A stretch of 8,600 bases of DNA, taken from NCBI GenBank assembly GCA_028717325.1, contig JAQUOB010000041.1, positions 1 to 8,600 of the forward strand, given 5' to 3'. Below, piece after piece: positions 4,746 through 8,600 of this stretch. How positions within the stretch are numbered: position 1 is the first letter of the stretch; the number at the start of each line of letters is the position of its first letter. The stretch comes from Candidatus Margulisiibacteriota bacterium. Its GTDB lineage: Bacteria; Margulisbacteria; WOR-1; O2-12-FULL-45-9; XYB2-FULL-48-7. The notes under the pieces were generated by a model, which did no database searches, had not been told where the DNA came from, and was given only the letters and a program-made list of their open reading frames with translations. The translations under genes and the position numbers were made by a program.

Positions 4746-6884
4746 GTGACACAAGCAAAAGTCTACCAGGAACTCGGCCTCAAAGACGACGAATATAAGC
4801 GCATTTTATCCATCCTCAAGCGCGAACCGACCAATACGGAGCTAGCCATGTTCTCCGTTGAGTGGTCGGAGCACTGCGGCTACCCGCGCTCCCGAAAATG
4901 GCTGAAACTTTTCCCCCAGACCGGCAAATACCAGACCTTGGTTGGCGAAGACGCCGGCGGTTTTGTTTATGACGGCATGGCGATCATCTTTAAAATGGAA
5001 TCGCATAACCATCCCTCGCAGGTCGAGCCCAAACAGGGCGCGGCGACCGGGGTGGGGGGTATTATCAGGGACATCTTTACTTCCGGGGCGAGGCCGATCG
5101 CTTTGTTCGATTCTCTGCGCTTTGGTAAATTAAACAACCCTTTCAATAAATATATCTTTACCGGTGTTATTGACGGAATTCAGTCCTACGGCAATTGCGT
5201 GGGTGTTCCGACCGTCGGCGGCGAGATCTATTTTGACGACGCTTACGCCGGCAACTGCCTGGTCAACGTCATGTGCATCGGCATTGCGCTCAAAGAAAAG
5301 ATCGCCCGTGCCTACGCTAAAGGTTTGGGCAACCCGATCATATACGCCGGCTCAAAAACCGGTCGTGACGGCATTGGCGGCTGTTCGATCCTGGCTTCGA
5401 CCGTCTTCGAAGCGGCCGAGATCGAGAAACGCCCGACGGTCCAGGTCGGCGATCCTTTTACCGAGAAGTGCCTGATCGAAGCTACGCTCGAATCGCTCGA
5501 AACTGGTGTGGTGGTCGGCATCAAAGATATGGGGGCGGCTGGTTTAACCTGTTCGTCATCGGAAATGGCGGTGGCCGGTGGAGTGGGGATCGAAGTTGAC
5601 CTGGATAAAGTTCCTCTGCGCGAAGCCGGCATGGAGCCGTGGGAAATTATGATGTCCGAGTCGCAGGAGCGGATGCTGCTCTGCGTCGAAAAGGGCAAAG
5701 AAGAAAAAGTCCTGAAAATATTCCATAAATGGGGGCTGGACGCGGTTGTTGTCGGCTTTGTGATCAAAGAACAAAAGATGATCATCAAGAGCCGAGGCAA
5801 GATCATTGCCGACGCGCCGACGGAAGAGCTGGCCAAAGCGCCGATCTATGACATGAAATTTGAGAAATCCGAAATTCGAAATCCGAAATTAGAAATAAAA
5901 GGTAAAAATTCCAATGAAAAATTGCTGAATTTGCTATCGGACCCGAACATTGCGAGCAAGCGCTGTGTCTACGAGCAATATGACCACATGGTGCAGACCA
6001 ATACCGCCGTTTATCCCGGCGGGGACGCGGCGGTTTTGCGGATCAAAGACAAGCCCTGGGGAATTGCCGCGACGACCGACTGCAACGGCCGGTATTGTTA
6101 TCTTGATCCTTATGTGGGGGCGCAGATAGCGATCGCGGAAGCGGCCAGGAATCTGGTGGTGACCGGCGCCGAGCCGGCCGCGGTGACCGACTGCTTGAAT
6201 TTCGGCAACCCGGAAAAGCCGGACCGTTTCTATCAATTTAAATCCTGCGTCGAAGGCATTGTTGATGCCTGCAAATTTCTTGAACTGCCGGTCGTTTCCG
6301 GCAACGTTTCTTTTTATAATGAAAGCCCCAAAGGCCCGATCCTGCCGACGCCGACGATCGGCATGGTCGGCATCATCAAAGATATCGATAAACGCTGTTC
6401 CGCCCCTTTTAAAGACGAGGGGGACCTGGTCGTCCTGTTGGGGCATAACCGCGAGGAAGGCGAAATGCCCGAGCTCGACCTCGATCTTGAAAAAAGAGTT
6501 CAGACCACTTGCCTGGAGGCGATCCAGGCGGGGCTGGTGAAATCGGCTCACGACCTGTCGGAAGGCGGGCTGGCTGTCGCGCTCGCGGAATGTGCGATCC
6601 TGGCGGACAAAGGAGCAATGATCAATCTAGCCGACAGCATAAAAGACAACGCCTTGCTTTTTGCGGAGAGCCAGTCGCGGATCGTGCTCACGATTTCTGC
6701 GGCAAACATCTTTTCTCTTTCCGATTTCGCCATGCTTTATCAGGTGCCCTGTGCGATCATCGGCAAGGTTGGCGGCAACAGCCTGACCATCATGCGAAAT
6801 AAGAAAAAATTGATAAATTTGCCGGTTAAAAAATTAAAAGACAATTATTTTTCGGCCATTCCCGATCTTTTGAGGCAGATATAG
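4746..6884 (+). CDS. purL: Phosphoribosylformylglycinamidine synthase II (FGAM synthase, PurL)
   Basis: This 712-residue protein is of the small PurL type (usually about 720-740), which works with PurS and PurQ in the ATP-dependent conversion of FGAR to FGAM in purine synthesis. Visible motifs are the EHCGYPRSR block with the active-site-type H43, the nucleotide/Mg region FKMESHNHPSQVEPKQGAA (82-100), GVPTVGGEIYFD (153-164), DMGAAGLTCSSSE (261-273), and in the second half GGDAAVLRI (425-433), SGNVSFYNE (518-526) and SAHDLSEGGLA (600-610). GTG 4746 is the first possible start because TAA closes the frame at 4734-4736; the next ATG would remove conserved N-terminal residues. Two oddities stand out. 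The interdomain linker at 373-385 is encoded by a small direct repeat, and the loop after LLGH (566-576) goes straight to ELDLDLE, lacking the GGSEY-type segment normally there. purS and purQ are not in the window. Its stop shares one base with the next gene. Confidence 0.95.
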   Translation: MTQAKVYQELGLKDDEYKRILSILKREPTNTELAMFSVEWSEHCGYPRSRKWLKLFPQTGKYQTLVGEDAGGFVYDGMAIIFKMESHNHPSQVEPKQGAATGVGGIIRDIFTSGARPIALFDSLRFGKLNNPFNKYIFTGVIDGIQSYGNCVGVPTVGGEIYFDDAYAGNCLVNVMCIGIALKEKIARAYAKGLGNPIIYAGSKTGRDGIGGCSILASTVFEAAEIEKRPTVQVGDPFTEKCLIEATLESLETGVVVGIKDMGAAGLTCSSSEMAVAGGVGIEVDLDKVPLREAGMEPWEIMMSESQERMLLCVEKGKEEKVLKIFHKWGLDAVVVGFVIKEQKMIIKSRGKIIADAPTEELAKAPIYDMKFEKSEIRNPKLEIKGKNSNEKLLNLLSDPNIASKRCVYEQYDHMVQTNTAVYPGGDAAVLRIKDKPWGIAATTDCNGRYCYLDPYVGAQIAIAEAARNLVVTGAEPAAVTDCLNFGNPEKPDRFYQFKSCVEGIVDACKFLELPVVSGNVSFYNESPKGPILPTPTIGMVGIIKDIDKRCSAPFKDEGDLVVLLGHNREEGEMPELDLDLEKRVQTTCLEAIQAGLVKSAHDLSEGGLAVALAECAILADKGAMINLADSIKDNALLFAESQSRIVLTISAANIFSLSDFAMLYQVPCAIIGKVGGNSLTIMRNKKKLINLPVKKLKDNYFSAIPDLLRQI
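5864..5890 (+). repeat. Short tandem/dispersed repeat inside purL linker
   Basis: The 13-mer GAAATCCGAAATT occurs at 5864-5876 and again at 5878-5890, with one C between, giving a 14-base period. It is translated in the purL frame as EKSEIRNPKLEIK (residues 373-385). Arrays of this AAATCCGAAATTCG kind, giving peptides such as SEIRNPK, are familiar as dispersed intergenic repeats in several uncultivated and planctomycete-type genomes. Here a minimal two-copy form sits at the junction of the two PurL halves, where a linker insertion would be tolerated. The surrounding residues 384-392 are also lysine- and asparagine-rich, unlike the rest of the gene. Confidence 0.6.
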
Positions 6885-7498
6885 TGGATGCGACAACGGC
6901 CGTCGTCGTTCTCATCTTTGTAGTTTCCATCTTTTCCGGGTTCGGCAATAATAAGGGTTATAAAGCCCCGTCCGCCCCGGTCTTCCCGGTCGCTCAAACA
7001 CAGCCGGCCGCCGTCTACCAGGCCCCGCTGGTCGGCGAGCCCCCGCCCGCTTTTGTCGGGGCCGGGGAGAACGCCCAGCCCGCCATCAATCGGCACGTTG
7101 CCAAATACCGGTCGGGCGACGAGGCCGCGCAGATAACCGACAGCATCATGCGCCATTCTATGACTTACAATATGAACCCGAAGTTAGTGGCGGCGCTCAT
7201 CACCCGCGAATCAAAGTTCAATCCGCGGGCGATGTCGTCTTCCGGCGCTGGCGGTCTGGGCCAGCTTTTGCCCTCCACCGCGAAAGGACTGGGGGTCGAT
7301 GACGTGTTCGATATCGATCAGAACGCCAAGGGAACTGTGCGCTATTTTAAGTCGTTGATCGAGCGGTTTAACGGCCGGGTTTCGAGCGCGATCGCCGCCT
7401 ACCTGGAAGGCCCGAACGCCGTGTTAAGGAACGGCGGCTATACCGATCACACCCGGTCCTACGTTCAGGATATTTTAGCGATCTATCAAAAGATCTGA
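6884..7498 (+). CDS. Small membrane-anchored lytic transglycosylase (SLT domain)
   Basis: This 204-residue protein begins with a hydrophobic segment (about 5-20) that should anchor it in, or carry it across, the inner membrane. A Pro/Ala-rich linker (about 27-68) follows, then a soluble-lytic-transglycosylase domain (about 80-204). The catalytic glutamate is E109 in ALITRESKFNPRA, followed by SSSGAGGLGQLLPST (118-132), the counterpart of the usual GLMQLMP motif. The late motif is AAYLEGPNAV (171-180), where the family normally has AYNAGP. Such enzymes cleave peptidoglycan between MurNAc and GlcNAc, forming 1,6-anhydro-MurNAc, in wall remodelling or assembly of envelope machines. The GTG start shares its first base with the last base of the purL stop (TAGTG), with GAGG at 6872-6875 eight bases upstream, so it is probably co-transcribed with purL. 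The next genes are DNA-uptake genes, and local wall opening for competence is a plausible but unproven role. The altered AYNAGP motif leaves some doubt about activity. Confidence 0.85.
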   Translation: MDATTAVVVLIFVVSIFSGFGNNKGYKAPSAPVFPVAQTQPAAVYQAPLVGEPPPAFVGAGENAQPAINRHVAKYRSGDEAAQITDSIMRHSMTYNMNPKLVAALITRESKFNPRAMSSSGAGGLGQLLPSTAKGLGVDDVFDIDQNAKGTVRYFKSLIERFNGRVSSAIAAYLEGPNAVLRNGGYTDHTRSYVQDILAIYQKI

Positions 7499-7576
7499 AT
7501 ATCTGACGAATTTTCGCCGCTTTTACTAAATCTTCACGCTCAAAACCCGCGGTAATAAGTTTGCTTGTATCGCGGC

Positions 7577-8197
7577 ATGGAACTGAACCTGTCCAAAGAA
7601 CAGCAGTTGATCATCCTCGGCCTGATCGCCTCAATTGTTATCGGTTTGGCTGTCATGGCTGTCCGCCAATTTATCCCCGATCCAAATGAACAAAAAATGA
7701 TCGAACAGCCAAAGATGGACCGTCAAACCACCGGCTTATCGGTGACCGTGCATATTTGCGGAGCGGTTCGCCGGGAGGGGGTCTATAAGCTTAAGCCGGG
7801 GGATCGATTAATGGAAGTGGTGGCTCTGGCCGGCGGAGCCCAGCCGCTGGCCGATCTTTCGGCCGTCAACCTGGCCGAACCGGTTAAAGACGGCGCCAAG
7901 ATCGTAATCCCGGCCAAACAAATTTCTGTGCCGTCGGAAACAAAGCCGGGATCTTTTGACGAAAAAAGATCACGTAAGTCACCCACTGCCGCTGTCGGTC
8001 CAACGGTTAAGGTCAATCTCAACACGGCTGATGAGAAAACGCTTGATTCACTGCCCGGCGTCGGTCCATCTACCGCCAAAACCATAGTTGAATACAGGCG
8101 GACCAACGGCACCTTTTCCAAGATCGAACAGATCATGGAGATACCAAGGTTTGGGAAAAGTAAGTTTGAAAGAATTAAAAACATGATCGTAATATAG
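7577..8197 (+). CDS. comEA: ComEA-type DNA-binding competence protein (SLBB plus helix-hairpin-helix)
   Basis: Read from ATG 7577, the protein has 206 residues. It has an N-terminal membrane anchor (about 10-28), a SLBB domain (about 54-112, with VTVHICGAVRREGVYKLKPG at 56-75 and ALAGGA at 83-88), a polar linker, and a C-terminal helix-hairpin-helix domain (about 144-206) beginning VKVNLNTADEKTLDSLPGVG. This is the standard ComEA architecture. ComEA sits on the outer face of the inner membrane, binds incoming double-stranded DNA and hands it to the ComEC channel. The following gene at 8396 looks like comEC, which agrees with this. An in-frame TTG at 7565 would add four residues; ATG is preferred, although neither has a Shine-Dalgarno sequence. 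The 78-base gap upstream shows no convincing promoter. HhH-only ComEA-like proteins can have other roles, but the SLBB plus HhH plus anchor combination and the neighbour favour competence. Confidence 0.87.
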   Translation: MELNLSKEQQLIILGLIASIVIGLAVMAVRQFIPDPNEQKMIEQPKMDRQTTGLSVTVHICGAVRREGVYKLKPGDRLMEVVALAGGAQPLADLSAVNLAEPVKDGAKIVIPAKQISVPSETKPGSFDEKRSRKSPTAAVGPTVKVNLNTADEKTLDSLPGVGPSTAKTIVEYRRTNGTFSKIEQIMEIPRFGKSKFERIKNMIVI

Positions 8198-8227
8198 GCG
8201 AAATTCGACATGAGAGTAACTATTCAG

Positions 8228-8355
8228 CCCTCACCCCCGCCAACACAAAATTTTTCGCACCCCCTCTCCCAGGGGGAGAGGGGGTAAAAAATGATTGCGT
8301 AAATACCCTCTCCCTCTGGGAGAGGGTGAGGGTCTTGAACGTTAGCGGGTGAGGG
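8228..8355. repeat. Composite palindromic GC-rich element between comEA and comEC
   Basis: This is a non-coding element with nested symmetry. The outer arms are imperfect inverted copies: CCCTCACCC...AAC at 8228-8244 against GTTAGCGGGTGAGGG at 8341-8355. Inside are two strong hairpins. The first has a perfect 12-base stem ACCCCCTCTCCC (8259-8270) with GGGAGAGGGGGT (8274-8285) and loop AGG. The second has a perfect 10-base stem ACCCTCTCCC (8305-8314) with GGGAGAGGGT (8318-8327) and loop TCT. Repeats of the CCCTCACCC/CCCTCTCCC type are widespread REP- or MITE-like elements in environmental bacteria. No U-run follows either hairpin on the plus strand (AAAAAA follows the first), so a classical terminator role is unlikely, although the stems could affect comEA mRNA stability or readthrough into comEC. 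Confidence 0.65.
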
Positions 8356-8395
8356 TGGGGGCGAATGATATCGGGAGGCAATTTTTGAGATTAAC

Positions 8396-8600
8396 ATGGA
8401 CAGACCGATAGTATTTATAACAATTGCATTTGCCGCCGGGATCGCGGCGGCTAAGACATTTCCGTTTGTCCCGTTCTGGCTGACTTTTCTATTTGTCCTG
8501 ATCTTCTTCTGCCTATCGATTTATGCTTATTGGCAAAAGATCAATCTCTCTTTTTTGATCTTGATCCTGTGTTTTCTTTCCGGGTTTCTGCTGCTGCAGA
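8396..8600 (+). CDS. comEC: N-terminus of probable ComEC DNA-uptake channel protein (partial)
   Basis: The ATG at 8396 opens a frame that runs to the window edge for 68 codons without a stop. It begins MDRPIVFITIAFAAGIAAAK and continues with hydrophobic segments around 4-18, 25-45 and 51-67. The RP-(hydrophobic)-GI opening followed by closely spaced membrane segments and a FLSGFLLL-like stretch is how ComEC/Rec2 proteins commonly start, and comEA lies directly upstream. ComEC forms the inner-membrane channel through which single-stranded DNA enters the cell during transformation. The diagnostic competence domain and metallo-beta-lactamase domain would lie beyond the window. GGGAGG at 8373-8378 is too far from the ATG to be a normal ribosome-binding site, so the start is provisional. 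Confidence 0.7.
   Translation, partial: MDRPIVFITIAFAAGIAAAKTFPFVPFWLTFLFVLIFFCLSIYAYWQKINLSFLILILCFLSGFLLLQ

Noticed and set aside
5312..6551. Minus-strand open frames opposite purL (5312-5836, 5934-6551)
   Set aside because: They lie fully opposite conserved PurL motifs and show no family features or start signals.
8259..8290. Strong hairpin as a rho-independent terminator for comEA
   Set aside because: On the plus strand the stem is followed by A residues, not T. The neighbouring second hairpin and outer inverted arms fit a palindromic repeat element better.

Overview
The window reads as a chromosomal segment of an uncultivated bacterium. Most of it is GC-rich housekeeping sequence, interrupted by a short AT-rich accessory island. 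The core genes (ribF tail, rpsO, pnp, purL, a small lytic transglycosylase, comEA, comEC start) are clearly bacterial and chromosomal. The sequence alone does not fix the phylum. A candidate-phylum lineage such as Margulisbacteria/WOR-1 is possible, but that is only an impression.

Layout. Positions 1-80 are the 3' end of a probable ribF. rpsO (96-362) and pnp (359-2485) follow in the classical order and overlap by ATGA. From about 2490 to 4700 the base composition drops sharply: sampled 60-base lines hold 36/60 G+C in pnp (1681-1740) and 34/60 in purL (5521-5580), but 21/60 and 15/60 in the island (3841-3900, 4141-4200). The island holds a 26-codon leftover of the C-terminal end of a type IIG/Eco57I-class restriction-methylation enzyme (2569-2649). 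After it come two tightly overlapping genes: a HEPN/AbiU2-like protein (2646-3416) and a protein joining an N-terminal HNH nuclease domain to a compact ABC-type ATPase (3403-4605). Together they look like a small anti-phage or toxin-like module beside a decayed restriction system. The HNH plus ATPase pairing recalls Septu (separate PtuA ATPase and PtuB HNH), here on one chain with a HEPN partner. That function is inferred.

After the island come purL (4746-6884), a lytic transglycosylase starting on the last base of the purL stop codon (6884-7498), comEA (7577-8197), a palindromic GC-rich non-coding element (8228-8355), and the beginning of a membrane protein that fits comEC (8396 to the window end). 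comEA and comEC are partners in DNA uptake.

Expression signals. rpsO and purL lack Shine-Dalgarno sequences. Each sits immediately downstream of a nearly identical promoter (TTGTC-, 17-base spacer, TGATAnAAT), which predicts leaderless or almost leaderless transcripts. The two island genes have good Shine-Dalgarno sequences and overlapping starts, as expected of a co-translated imported cassette. Other points of note are a small dispersed repeat placed in frame in the PurL interdomain linker, an apparently missing GGSEY loop in PurL, and departures from consensus in the HEPN, ATPase and transglycosylase motifs.
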